Positions 19,172 to 26,493 of a stretch of 64,000 bases of DNA are shown here, piece after piece. Location: positions 62,001 through 126,000 of the forward strand of contig NZ_LYCS01000001.1 in assembly GCF_001659985.1 (NCBI RefSeq). The letters run 5' to 3'. Numbering within the stretch: the first letter of the stretch is position 1; every line of letters starts with the position of its first letter. The translations under genes and the position numbers were made by a program. The notes below the pieces were generated by a model. It was not told the DNA's origin. It ran no database searches and saw nothing but the letters and a program-made list of their open reading frames with translations. This DNA comes from Oceanobacillus sp. Castelsardo (GTDB lineage Bacteria > Bacillota > Bacilli > Bacillales > Amphibacillaceae).

Positions 19172-19200
19172 AACATACAGTTCAGTTATTTAAGGATGGG

Positions 19201-19827
19201 ATGACCTTGACGAACATAGTGTATTTACGGATGAAAAAAAATGCCAACTTCCCTAACTTATGTGAAATTTTCCTAAAAGACATAGCTCATGTTTCAACAG
19301 CTGACACTTCTTTAAAGAAAAAATTAGAGAATATACCAATTTATCGCCTAACAAAAAAGGATAAAAATTTGGTGGTTATCGATAGCATCTTAATTATAGA
19401 ACATTTAACCAAAAATTATGAGGATATTGAGATTCAACTTGTAGGACCAAGTCAAACCATTGTTAGAGTGATTTCGTATAAAAAGTCTAATTCTATTTTC
19501 CTCATAGCATGTGTATGGCTTATATTGTTTATCGGAACTGCGATGACTATAGTGAATTTTCATTATGATGTTAGTATGCAGGAAGTGCAACAAAAGCTTC
19601 ACCTTTTAATAACCGGTGAAGAAAATGAATTCCCATTGTGGATTCAAATACCATATTCCATCGGATTAGGCTTAGGAACCATCCTATTTTTTAATCACTG
19701 GTTTAATAAACGCTTTAATGAAGAACCAAGTCCACTGGAAGTTGAAATTTTTAACTACCAACAAGATCTCGATAATTATTTAAGTCATAAAGAAAATAGT
19801 TTTAATGTTAGAGAACCTTCTAATTAA
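19201..19827 (+). CDS. spoVAA: Stage V sporulation protein AA
   Basis: Part of the SpoVA assembly that moves dipicolinic acid into the spore and releases it in germination. The 208-residue protein starts YLRMKKN, has a soluble N-terminal part (about 1-95) and two hydrophobic segments (about 102-122 and 145-162), the SpoVAA plan. The reading frame stays open back to about 19114, but the sequence there is the sigF terminator. AAGGA before the ATG at 19201 gives the usual family length. Its end overlaps spoVAB by 23 bases. Confidence 0.85.
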   Translation: MTLTNIVYLRMKKNANFPNLCEIFLKDIAHVSTADTSLKKKLENIPIYRLTKKDKNLVVIDSILIIEHLTKNYEDIEIQLVGPSQTIVRVISYKKSNSIFLIACVWLILFIGTAMTIVNFHYDVSMQEVQQKLHLLITGEENEFPLWIQIPYSIGLGLGTILFFNHWFNKRFNEEPSPLEVEIFNYQQDLDNYLSHKENSFNVREPSN

Positions 19828-20236
19828 TTTTGTTCAAGTATTTATTGGGTTTAGTGGAGGTCTTGCGGTAGGTGGTGGATTCGTTGCCTTTATAACGGTA
19901 TTAGGAGTTATCCCAAGGTTATTACAACTAACAAAATCTTATAAGCTAATCAAATTTTATACCGCTTGTGTGGTTCTTGGTTTAATGATGGGATCATACT
20001 TATCCTTTGCCAAAATTAATCTAAATCAATCCTTTATCATTTTAGTCGTATGGGGATTATTCCATGGAATATTCAATGGAATGCTTGCCGCTGCACTAAC
20101 AGAGGTATTAAATGTTTTTCCGGCTATAATGAGAAGAATACGCATGGAAAATAGTCTCCTTATCCTATTAATGGCAATATTATTTGGTAAGATAGTTGGA
20201 TCATTATTTCAGTGGACTATTTTGGTTAGGTTGTAA
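19805..20236 (+). CDS. spoVAB: Stage V sporulation protein AB
   Basis: Small integral membrane protein (143 residues) of the SpoVA complex in the inner spore membrane. About four or five hydrophobic helices fill it, with the Gly-rich N-terminal helix GFSGGLAVGGGFVAFITVLG and the conserved ALTEVLNVFPAIMRR loop. The start overlaps the end of spoVAA. In B. subtilis spoVAC follows; here spoVAF begins 21 bases downstream, so the AC-AD-AE core is missing at this place. Confidence 0.88.
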   Translation: MLENLLINFVQVFIGFSGGLAVGGGFVAFITVLGVIPRLLQLTKSYKLIKFYTACVVLGLMMGSYLSFAKINLNQSFIILVVWGLFHGIFNGMLAAALTEVLNVFPAIMRRIRMENSLLILLMAILFGKIVGSLFQWTILVRL

Positions 20237-20257
20237 TGAGAGTGGAGTGTGGATACA

Positions 20258-21739
20258 ATGAAGAAAAAAAAAGATAAAGTTCCTGTATCGGCTAATATAA
20301 TACGTAACCAAGAATACATGGAGAAAAGAGTAGGTCTCAATGTCTCTTTCGATGTTGGTTTTCGAGAAATCATTATATTAAAAAAGAAAGTTCAACTTTA
20401 TTACGTTACAGGATTGTGTGATACGTCAGTAATACAGGAAATTTTGGAAATGATCATTGAAATTAATGATGATGAAAGTAATAAGAAAAAGTTACCGGAA
20501 ATTATCGAGAACCGCTTAGTTCATCAACAGGTGGAAGCTGTAGAAACGATGGATGAGGTTGTCGATCAGATATTATCAGGATTAATTGCTTTTTTTGTAG
20601 ATGGTGAAAAGCGAGCCTTTATCGTTGATGGTAGAACTTATCCAGGAAGAAGCCCAGAAGAACCAGACACGGAGAAAGTAATTCGGGGTTCAAGGGATGG
20701 GTTTACTGAAAATATTATCGAAAACACTGCCTTAACACGTAGAAGAATACGCGATGAACGTTTACGTCACGAGATGCTAAAAGTTGGGGAAAGGTCAAAA
20801 ACAGATATATGTATTAGTTATGTTCAAGATATTGCGGATCAAGATTTGGTTGATTTAATCAAGGATAAAATTGAATCCATTGAAGTGGATGGAATATCTA
20901 TGGCTGATAAAGCTATCGATGAATTTTTTATTGATCGCAAGTGGAATCATTATCCTTTAGTGCGGTATACGGAGAGGCCAGATGTTGCTGCAAGCCATTT
21001 ATTAGAGGGGCATGTGATTATTATGGTAGATACTTCCCCAAGTGTCATTATTATACCAACAACGTTCTTCCATCACTTGCAGCACGCAGAAGAATATCGA
21101 CAAACTCCAGCAGCTGGGACGTTTATACGATTTATTCGCTATTTAGCGGTATTTTTGTCTATGTATCTTTTGCCAATATGGTTACTGTTCGTCTTAGACC
21201 CTACGTTATTACCAAAGGAACTATCTTTTATTGGACCAAGTGAAGAAGGTAATATTCCAATATTAGTTCAAATCATTTTGGCAGAATTGGGTATTGAATT
21301 TTTAAGAATGGCTGCAATTCATACACCAACACCATTAGCAACTTCTATGGGGCTGATAGCGGCAGTATTAATTGGACAAATCGCAATCGATGTAGGAATG
21401 CTTAGCCCGGAAGTTATCCTTTATGTAGCAATAAGTGCGATAGGGTCATATGTTACTCCTAGCTATGAGCTTAGTATTGCGAATAAATTAACGGGACTAT
21501 TCTTAATTTTAGGAGCAGGTTTCTTTGGCGTGAAAGGATTTGTTATTGCATTCTTAATCCATCTGTTGTATATGGTAAACCTGCAATCACTAAAAACACC
21601 TTACTTATGGCCGTTTCTACCTTTCAATGCAAAGGCAATGATTAATATCATCTTTAGAATTCCTGTTCCTTATGCTAATGAGAGGCCGAGAATTGTCCAT
21701 CCTAAGAATAATTATAGACAACCAACGAAAAAGAGCTAA
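20258..21739 (+). CDS. spoVAF: Stage V sporulation protein AF (GerA-family protein)
   Basis: GerA A-subunit-like protein, 493 residues. An N-terminal soluble half contains the conserved CDTSVIQEI and EIIENRLVHQQVE stretches; a C-terminal half holds about five membrane helices with the PTTFFHHLQHAEEYRQ and family TP-rich (HTPTPLATSMG) segments. In B. subtilis SpoVAF modulates nutrient germination with SpoVAEa. GGAG lies ten bases before the ATG at 20258. A GTG at 20249 is too close to it. It directly precedes lysA, as in B. subtilis, which argues that the missing AC-AD-AE genes were lost from inside the operon. Confidence 0.9.
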   Translation: MKKKKDKVPVSANIIRNQEYMEKRVGLNVSFDVGFREIIILKKKVQLYYVTGLCDTSVIQEILEMIIEINDDESNKKKLPEIIENRLVHQQVEAVETMDEVVDQILSGLIAFFVDGEKRAFIVDGRTYPGRSPEEPDTEKVIRGSRDGFTENIIENTALTRRRIRDERLRHEMLKVGERSKTDICISYVQDIADQDLVDLIKDKIESIEVDGISMADKAIDEFFIDRKWNHYPLVRYTERPDVAASHLLEGHVIIMVDTSPSVIIIPTTFFHHLQHAEEYRQTPAAGTFIRFIRYLAVFLSMYLLPIWLLFVLDPTLLPKELSFIGPSEEGNIPILVQIILAELGIEFLRMAAIHTPTPLATSMGLIAAVLIGQIAIDVGMLSPEVILYVAISAIGSYVTPSYELSIANKLTGLFLILGAGFFGVKGFVIAFLIHLLYMVNLQSLKTPYLWPFLPFNAKAMINIIFRIPVPYANERPRIVHPKNNYRQPTKKS

Positions 21740-21766
21740 CCCTATTGTTAGCTCTTTCGTTTTTTG
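21728..21766 (+). terminator. Terminator overlapping the end of spoVAF
   Basis: AAAGAGCTAAC (21730-21740, containing the stop codon) pairs perfectly with GTTAGCTCTTT (21747-21757), followed by CGTTTTTT. Confidence 0.85.
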
Positions 21767-21822
21767 TCTATATATGTTAAAGTATTTTTATATTTTTACG
21801 AATAATCGGGGGAATTAAACTT

Positions 21823-23130
21823 ATGATTACGGAATATCATCCTTTTCCTATAAATGAAAATGGACATCTTGTAATAGGTGGTATAGATACAATCGAATTA
21901 GTAGAAAAATATGGAACACCCTTATATGTTTACGATGTCTCCATGATAAGAAAAAATGCAAGATCATTTGTGGAAACCTTTGAAAGATTAGGTGTGCAAG
22001 CAAAAGTTGCATATGCAAGTAAGGCTTTTTCGTCTATTGCCATGGTACAAGTAGCAAAGCAGGAAAAATTGTGTCTTGACGTAGTTTCTGAAGGAGAATT
22101 GCACACAGCTTTACTTGCGGATTTTCCGGTAGAAAAAATTCATTTACATGGAAATAATAAAAGCTTAGACGAAATTAGAATGGCAATAAAGTATGATATT
22201 GGCTGTATTGTTGTCGATAATTTTTATGATATAGAATTGATTGAACAAGTAACAAAGGAGTACGGTAAAAAAGTTAATGTATTAATACGTGTGACTCCAG
22301 GGGTCGAATCCCATACTCATGAATACATTATGACGGGAAATGAAGATTCAAAATTTGGATTTGACTTGCAAAATGGTCAAGCAGAAGAAGCATTTAAACG
22401 ACTATTAAATCACGAAACCATTCAATTTAAAGGCCTCCACTGTCATATTGGTTCGCAAATATTTGAAACAGATGGATTTAAGGTTGCAGTAGATCTATTA
22501 TTTGAAGAATTAGGTAAGTGGAAGGAACGCTATGATTATACACCTGAAGTTTTAAATTTAGGTGGGGGGTTTGGGATTAGATATACGAAGGAAGATCAGC
22601 CTTTACCGTATAATATTTATGTCGAGGAATTAGTAAAATCAGTAAAAGGCCAAGTAGATTTATTAAATATACCTATGCCAGAAATTTGGATTGAGCCTGG
22701 TAGAGCAATCGTTGGAAATACAGGTATTACACTTTATACCATTGGTTCCATGAAAGATATACCTGGTGTTCGTAAGTATGTATCAGTTAATGGTGGGATG
22801 ACTGATAATATAAGACCCGCATTATACCAAGCAAAGTATGATGCAGTAATTGCTAATAAAGCAAATCGGCCTGTAATAGAAGAAGTGTCTATTGCGGGGA
22901 AAGCATGTGAATCGGGAGATATGTTAATTTGGGATTTATCTGTACCTAATTTAGAACATGGTGATGTATTGGCAGTGTTTTCAACAGGTGCGTATAATTA
23001 TTCTATGGCCAGTCATTATAATAGAATTCCTAATGCAGCAGTAGTTTTCGTAGAGAATGGCGTAGATAAATTGGTTGTGAAACGCGAAACGTTTGAAGAT
23101 GTTGTGAAAAATGATTTATCCTATCTATAA
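21823..23130 (+). CDS. lysA: Diaminopimelate decarboxylase
   Basis: PLP-dependent last step of lysine synthesis, meso-diaminopimelate to L-lysine. The PLP lysine is in KVAYASKAFSS (about 62-72). HCHIGSQI, the phosphate-binding LGGGFGI, EPGRAIVGNTG and the dimer-interface CESGDML complete the fold III signature. The 435-residue length is normal. GGGGG before the ATG supports the start. It lies directly after spoVAF, a conserved Bacillus arrangement. No lysine riboswitch is visible in the 83-base gap upstream. Confidence 0.95.
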   Translation: MITEYHPFPINENGHLVIGGIDTIELVEKYGTPLYVYDVSMIRKNARSFVETFERLGVQAKVAYASKAFSSIAMVQVAKQEKLCLDVVSEGELHTALLADFPVEKIHLHGNNKSLDEIRMAIKYDIGCIVVDNFYDIELIEQVTKEYGKKVNVLIRVTPGVESHTHEYIMTGNEDSKFGFDLQNGQAEEAFKRLLNHETIQFKGLHCHIGSQIFETDGFKVAVDLLFEELGKWKERYDYTPEVLNLGGGFGIRYTKEDQPLPYNIYVEELVKSVKGQVDLLNIPMPEIWIEPGRAIVGNTGITLYTIGSMKDIPGVRKYVSVNGGMTDNIRPALYQAKYDAVIANKANRPVIEEVSIAGKACESGDMLIWDLSVPNLEHGDVLAVFSTGAYNYSMASHYNRIPNAAVVFVENGVDKLVVKRETFEDVVKNDLSYL

Positions 23131-23191
23131 TACGGGTGACAATTCTTTCCTATCAATAAAATTAATGATAGAATAAGCATTATTAATAAAG

Positions 23192-23239
23192 TTTGTTCAA
23201 AAAGTCCGGTTTAACAGTTTAACCTCCTTTTTGAACAAA
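23192..23239. repeat. Long inverted repeat between lysA and ppiB
   Basis: TTTGTTCAAAAAG (23192-23204) pairs perfectly with CTTTTTGAACAAA (23227-23239). The 22-base centre has its own GGTT...AACC mini-stem. There is no T-run after it, so it is not a classical terminator, though it may end lysA transcripts. Confidence 0.7.
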
Positions 23240-23264
23240 GTCTAAAGGTGAAGGAGATTTTAAA

Positions 23265-23702
23265 ATGGCTAAAAAAGGATATATTTTAATGGAAAATGGA
23301 AATAAAATTCAATTTGATCTATTTCCGGAAGAGGCACCTGGTACAGTAGCAAACTTTGAAAAACTAGCTAATGAAAACTTTTATGATGGTTTAACTTTCC
23401 ACCGTGTCATTCCTGGTTTTGTTAGTCAAGGTGGTTGCCCTATTGGTAATGGAACTGGAAATGCTGGATATACGATTAAATGTGAAACAGATAATAACCC
23501 ACATCGACACGAAGAAGGTTCATTATCAATGGCGCATGCTGGAAGAGACACTGGAAGTTGCCAATTCTTTATCGTACACGAACCTCAACCACATTTAGAT
23601 GGAGTCCATACCGTATTTGGAAAAGTAACTTCTGGAATTGAACACGCTAAAGCAATGAAAAATGGAGATGTCATGAAAGAAGTTAAAGTTTTTACTGAAT
23701 AA
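23265..23702 (+). CDS. ppiB: Peptidyl-prolyl cis-trans isomerase B (cyclophilin)
   Basis: Cytosolic cyclophilin that speeds proline isomerisation in folding proteins; 145 residues without signal peptide. Active-site segments [27 protein letters not shown] and [12 protein letters not shown] are complete. GAAGGAG precedes the ATG. The location after lysA matches B. subtilis. Confidence 0.95.
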   Translation: MAKKGYILMENGNKIQFDLFPEEAPGTVANFEKLANENFYDGLTFHRVIPGFVSQGGCPIGNGTGNAGYTIKCETDNNPHRHEEGSLSMAHAGRDTGSCQFFIVHEPQPHLDGVHTVFGKVTSGIEHAKAMKNGDVMKEVKVFTE

Positions 23703-23711
23703 TTTATTGTG

Positions 23712-24170
23712 ATGAATTTAATCCAGGTATTATTCTTTTTAGTATTGATTATTGCACCATTAAGTACGTTTTTTCATGAAATTGGCCATGCTATCGCAGC
23801 AAGAACGCTTAAAGCTAGTGAGATTACGTTGAAAATGGGTATAGGCAAAAGAATATTAGCAATAACACTACTGGAATTAAACATCGAAATCTATTCTCTC
23901 TTTTTTATAGGTGGGCATACAGTAAGTAGTCGACACCCGTACTATAAAAAGGGAGAATTAATTTATATATCATTAATGGGTCCACTTTCAAATGGTATTA
24001 TTGCGTTATTTTTATGTTTATATTTACGTAATGAGGTAAATTTATACATAGAGCTAAGTTTTTGGTTTAATATTTGGTTGTTTATTATGAATATAATCCC
24101 TATACGCTTGAATAATAAGTACACAGATGGTTATATAGTGTATAAATTAATAACTGAAGGGCAAAAATAG
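23712..24170 (+). CDS. M50-like zinc metalloprotease, membrane-embedded
   Basis: A 152-residue, mostly hydrophobic protein with the zinc motif HEIGH (about 22-26) near the end of the first helix. A second conserved M50-type segment N-x-x-P...DG appears as NIIPIRLNNKYTDG near the C-terminus. Together these give a minimal site-2-protease-like active site. Four or so membrane helices are likely. The ribosome site is poor; GTG at 23709 or ATG at 23712 may be used, nine bases after ppiB, so expression may depend on coupling. Substrate unknown. It occupies part of the interval where B. subtilis carries the riboflavin genes. Confidence 0.7.
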   Translation: MNLIQVLFFLVLIIAPLSTFFHEIGHAIAARTLKASEITLKMGIGKRILAITLLELNIEIYSLFFIGGHTVSSRHPYYKKGELIYISLMGPLSNGIIALFLCLYLRNEVNLYIELSFWFNIWLFIMNIIPIRLNNKYTDGYIVYKLITEGQK

Positions 24171-24205
24171 GTAGATACAAATTCTTTTTTACTTCTTAGG
24201 TTCAT

Positions 24206-24240
24206 TTGACAAAAAGCATATTTAATGCAATAAATATATA
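24206..24240 (+). promoter_or_regulatory. Possible promoter of ribT
   Basis: A perfect TTGACA at 24206-24211 is followed by an AT-rich stretch (TAAATATATATA) with no well-spaced TATAAT. No FMN riboswitch-like sequence is present. Confidence 0.35.
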
Positions 24241-24310
24241 TATACTTTTCAATAGTCGTAATATGGCTTTAAGAAAAATAACTCTATTAGTCTTTATAAG
24301 AGGGGTCTTT

Positions 24311-24685
24311 ATGTTAATTCGTTTTAAAAAGAATATGGAAAAAATTGCCATGGGATTATTGTCATTTATGCCAGATGTAAAAAATGATGTGAAAAAGTTA
24401 CAGAATACAATTAAAGAATATGAAACCAATCCAAATTGGAACCTTTATTTATGGAAAGAGGACGATGATGTTCTAGGTGCAGCTGGTGTTCGGTTAGATA
24501 ATGAGCGTATTATTATACAACATGTTTCAGTTAACCCATCCCATCGAAATCTAGGGATAGGTAAGAAAATGATAAATGAACTAATTAAACTTTATGAAGG
24601 AGAACATACTGTTTTACCTAGTGACGAGGTCCAAGAGTTCTATCTTAAATGTAAAGATAATCATATTCAAGGTGAAGAACAATAA
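24311..24685 (+). CDS. ribT: RibT-like GNAT acetyltransferase
   Basis: Close match to RibT, the GNAT-fold protein encoded at the end of the B. subtilis rib operon: MLIRFKKNMEKIAMGLLSFM at the start, LYLWKEDDDVLGAAGV, and the acetyl-CoA loop VSVNPSHRNLGIGKKMI (about 78-94). The 124-residue length is normal. GAGGGG five bases before the ATG at 24311 sets the start, although the frame stays open further upstream. The riboflavin genes ribD-E-A-H that normally precede it are absent, so it is an orphan. Its acetyl acceptor is unknown to me. Confidence 0.88.
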   Translation: MLIRFKKNMEKIAMGLLSFMPDVKNDVKKLQNTIKEYETNPNWNLYLWKEDDDVLGAAGVRLDNERIIIQHVSVNPSHRNLGIGKKMINELIKLYEGEHTVLPSDEVQEFYLKCKDNHIQGEEQ

Positions 24686-24713
24686 AAGCCAGCCCATTGA
24701 TGAGGGCTGGCTT
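24686..24713 (+). terminator. Hairpin after ribT
   Basis: AAGCCAGCCC (24686-24695) and GGGCTGGCTT (24704-24713) form a 10-bp GC-rich stem next to the stop codon. A T-run is lacking, but the repeat downstream carries one. Confidence 0.6.
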
Positions 24714-24735
24714 AAAACTTGGTAGACATTCCTAT

Positions 24736-24791
24736 TTGCTTAAGTTATCTAAGGCATTCGCCGGGATTTTGGCGAATGCCGAGGTTTTTTT
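24736..24791. repeat. Dispersed stem-loop repeat, copy D (terminator-like)
   Basis: GGCATTCGCC (24753-24762) and GGCGAATGCC (24771-24780) form a perfect 10-bp stem, followed by GAGG and seven T. The left flank GCTTAAGTTATCTAA resembles the GCATAAGTGCAACTAA of the full repeat. Here the third hairpin of the family looks able to act as a terminator between ribT and the opposing yjcZ. Confidence 0.7.
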
Positions 24792-24799
24792 ATTATATT

Positions 24800-24883
24800 T
24801 TAGAACCAAGCGGCACCAACAATGATCAGAAGAATAAACAATACAACGATTAACGCGAAACCTCCGTTATATCCATGACTCAT
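24800..24883 (-). CDS. yjcZ: YjcZ-family small sporulation protein (27 residues)
   Basis: A 27-codon gene on the minus strand encoding MSHGYNGGFALIVVLFILLI followed by IVGAAWF. The Gly-rich start and single hydrophobic helix are the hallmark of YjcZ/SscA-type small spore proteins. A textbook AGGAGG lies eight bases before the ATG. Upstream on this strand is CATAAGTTA, a good SigK -10. SscA-type proteins help coat assembly in B. subtilis; the same role here is inferred. Confidence 0.88.
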   Translation of the reverse strand: MSHGYNGGFALIVVLFILLIIVGAAWF

Positions 24884-24944
24884 AAACAATTCCTCCTTTT
24901 TTCTTCTTCAATAAATGTTTTGTTTAACATTTATCTTACATTAA

Positions 24945-24953
24945 TAACTTATG
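24945..24953 (-). promoter_or_regulatory. Candidate SigK -10 box of yjcZ
   Basis: Read on the minus strand, CATAAGTTA fits the SigK -10 pattern CATANNNTA exactly, about 60 bases before the start. An AC-containing -35 (ACAC) lies about 14-15 bases upstream, slightly close. Confidence 0.45.
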
Positions 24954-25024
24954 TTGGTATTTATCATGTGTATGGGCGAATATTACAAAAAACTTTAATT
25001 TGCAACTAAAGAGAGGTAAGAAAT

Positions 25025-25765
25025 ATGAATAACCAAGCCTACGAAGTAAAGTTAGATGTCTTTGAAGGGCCATTGGATTTATTGTTACATTTAATAAATA
25101 AATATGAAATCGACATCTATGATATCCCGATGGCTGAACTTACAAAACAATATTTGGATTATATACATACGATGAAATATTTAGAGTTAAATATTGCAAG
25201 TGAGTATTTAGTTATGGCCTCGACTCTTGTTGCAATTAAAAGCCAAATGTTATTACCAAAACAGGAAACAGTCAATGAAACGGATGAATACGTCGAAGAT
25301 CCGAGAGAAGAATTAATGAATCGATTAATTGAATATCGAAAATATAAACAGGCTGCGGAAAAATTAAAAGAAAGAGAAGAAGAAGCAATTCATACGTATA
25401 CAAGGCCACCTGTTTCCTTTAACGAACTAGTACAGGGTAAAACAACTATTTCAAAAGGGAATGTTTCAGTTTATGACATGATCAATGCGCTAGGTAAAAT
25501 GTTTCAAAGAAAGAAATGGGATCAACCACTTGATACGAAAGTAAGTCGAGCGGAGATACCAATTGAACAACGAATGAAGGATATATTAAAAGTTGTAAAG
25601 CAATCTCATAATGGTATTGCTTTTGATCAATTATTTCCTTATCCTTCAAAAACACACGTTGTTATTACTTTCATTGCAATATTAGAATTAATGAAAGTTC
25701 ATGAGGTTTATTGTAAACAAGAACAACATTTCGATACGTTATATGTATTTTCTATGGAGGAATGA
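25025..25765 (+). CDS. scpA: Segregation and condensation protein A
   Basis: Kleisin subunit that bridges SMC heads and recruits ScpB, needed for chromosome condensation and segregation. The N-terminal kleisin block YEVKLDVFEGPLDLLLHLINKYEIDIYDIP is unmistakable, as is the C-terminal winged-helix region (FDQLFPYPSKTHVVITFIAILELMK). It has 246 residues. AGAGGTAAG precedes the start. Its stop lies within the region of the scpB start, giving coupled translation. Confidence 0.95.
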   Translation: MNNQAYEVKLDVFEGPLDLLLHLINKYEIDIYDIPMAELTKQYLDYIHTMKYLELNIASEYLVMASTLVAIKSQMLLPKQETVNETDEYVEDPREELMNRLIEYRKYKQAAEKLKEREEEAIHTYTRPPVSFNELVQGKTTISKGNVSVYDMINALGKMFQRKKWDQPLDTKVSRAEIPIEQRMKDILKVVKQSHNGIAFDQLFPYPSKTHVVITFIAILELMKVHEVYCKQEQHFDTLYVFSMEE

Positions 25766-25767
25766 TT

Positions 25768-26361
25768 TTGGAAGTTACAGAATGGAAAGCGGTTGTTGAA
25801 GGTTTAATTTTTGCAAGTGGCGATGACGGAATAACGGTTAAACAATTGAAGAATATTTTAAATCTCACTAATGAAATGATTGCCCATTTAATTGAAGAAT
25901 TGAAATATGATTATGAACGAATAGATCGAGGCATCATGATAATGGAATCAAAGGGGATACTTCATCTTACTACGAAACCGGAGCATAGTGAATTTTATAA
26001 AAAACTTATGGAAACACCAAATTCTAATCGTATGTCCCAGGCGGCGCTTGAGACTTTGGCCATTGTCGCCTATAGACAGCCGATTACCAAAGCTGAAATT
26101 GAAGAATTACGTGGAGTTAAAAGTGATCGTCCACTTCAATCTCTTGTAGCGAAATCGCTAATTGAAGAAATAGGAAGAAAAGACAGTGTAGGAAGACCTA
26201 TTCTTTATGGAACGGGTAAAGATTTCCTTACTTATTTCGGATTAACCTCACTAGAGGAATTACCATCTCTCCCTGATGACGTTTCTGAATCAAATGAAGT
26301 GAATCAAGAAGCAGATCTGTTTTTTGAACATTTTAATGAGGAACTAAATAATAATGATTGA
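25768..26361 (+). CDS. scpB: Segregation and condensation protein B
   Basis: Dimeric partner of ScpA in the SMC-ScpAB complex: two winged-helix domains, with QAALETLAIVAYRQPITKAEIEELRGVKSD in the second and the GRPILYGTGKDFLTYFGL tail. Two starts compete. The ATG at 25762 forms ATGA with the scpA stop but lies one base after GGAGG. The TTG at 25768 is seven bases away and gives MEVTEWKAVVEGLIFA, closer to the family, so I chose it. A terminator follows. Confidence 0.93.
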   Translation: MEVTEWKAVVEGLIFASGDDGITVKQLKNILNLTNEMIAHLIEELKYDYERIDRGIMIMESKGILHLTTKPEHSEFYKKLMETPNSNRMSQAALETLAIVAYRQPITKAEIEELRGVKSDRPLQSLVAKSLIEEIGRKDSVGRPILYGTGKDFLTYFGLTSLEELPSLPDDVSESNEVNQEADLFFEHFNEELNNND

Positions 26362-26363
26362 TG

Positions 26364-26397
26364 AATCCATACATTAAATTTTGATGTATGGATTTTT
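26364..26397 (+). terminator. Terminator after scpB
   Basis: AATCCATACAT (26364-26374) pairs perfectly with ATGTATGGATT (26384-26394), then TTT. Confidence 0.8.
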
Positions 26398-26430
26398 GCT
26401 TATTTACGATTCAATAAATTTGAAAATCGC

Positions 26431-26458
26431 TCATATCAATTCAGTTGGTGCATAAAAT
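26431..26458 (+). promoter_or_regulatory. Candidate SigE promoter of dacB
   Basis: TCATATC (26431-26437), 13-base spacer, CATAAAAT (26451-26458) resemble the SigE boxes KMATATT and CATACANT. SigE drives dacB-spmAB in B. subtilis. Confidence 0.55.
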
Positions 26459-26493
26459 GTATGGATACCATACACTTGGGAGGACAACGAAAA

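Noticed and set aside
19114-19200. N-terminal extension of spoVAA
   Set aside because: The extra codons run through the sigF terminator and the likely promoter; the ATG at 19201 gives the family length.
20941-21243. Second open frame inside spoVAF
   Set aside because: It lies in another frame of a clear gene and has no family features.
21740-21822. Lysine riboswitch before lysA
   Set aside because: The gap is too short and contains only the spoVAF terminator and AT-rich sequence.
24171-24310. FMN riboswitch before ribT
   Set aside because: None of the conserved RFN segments could be found in this AT-rich stretch.
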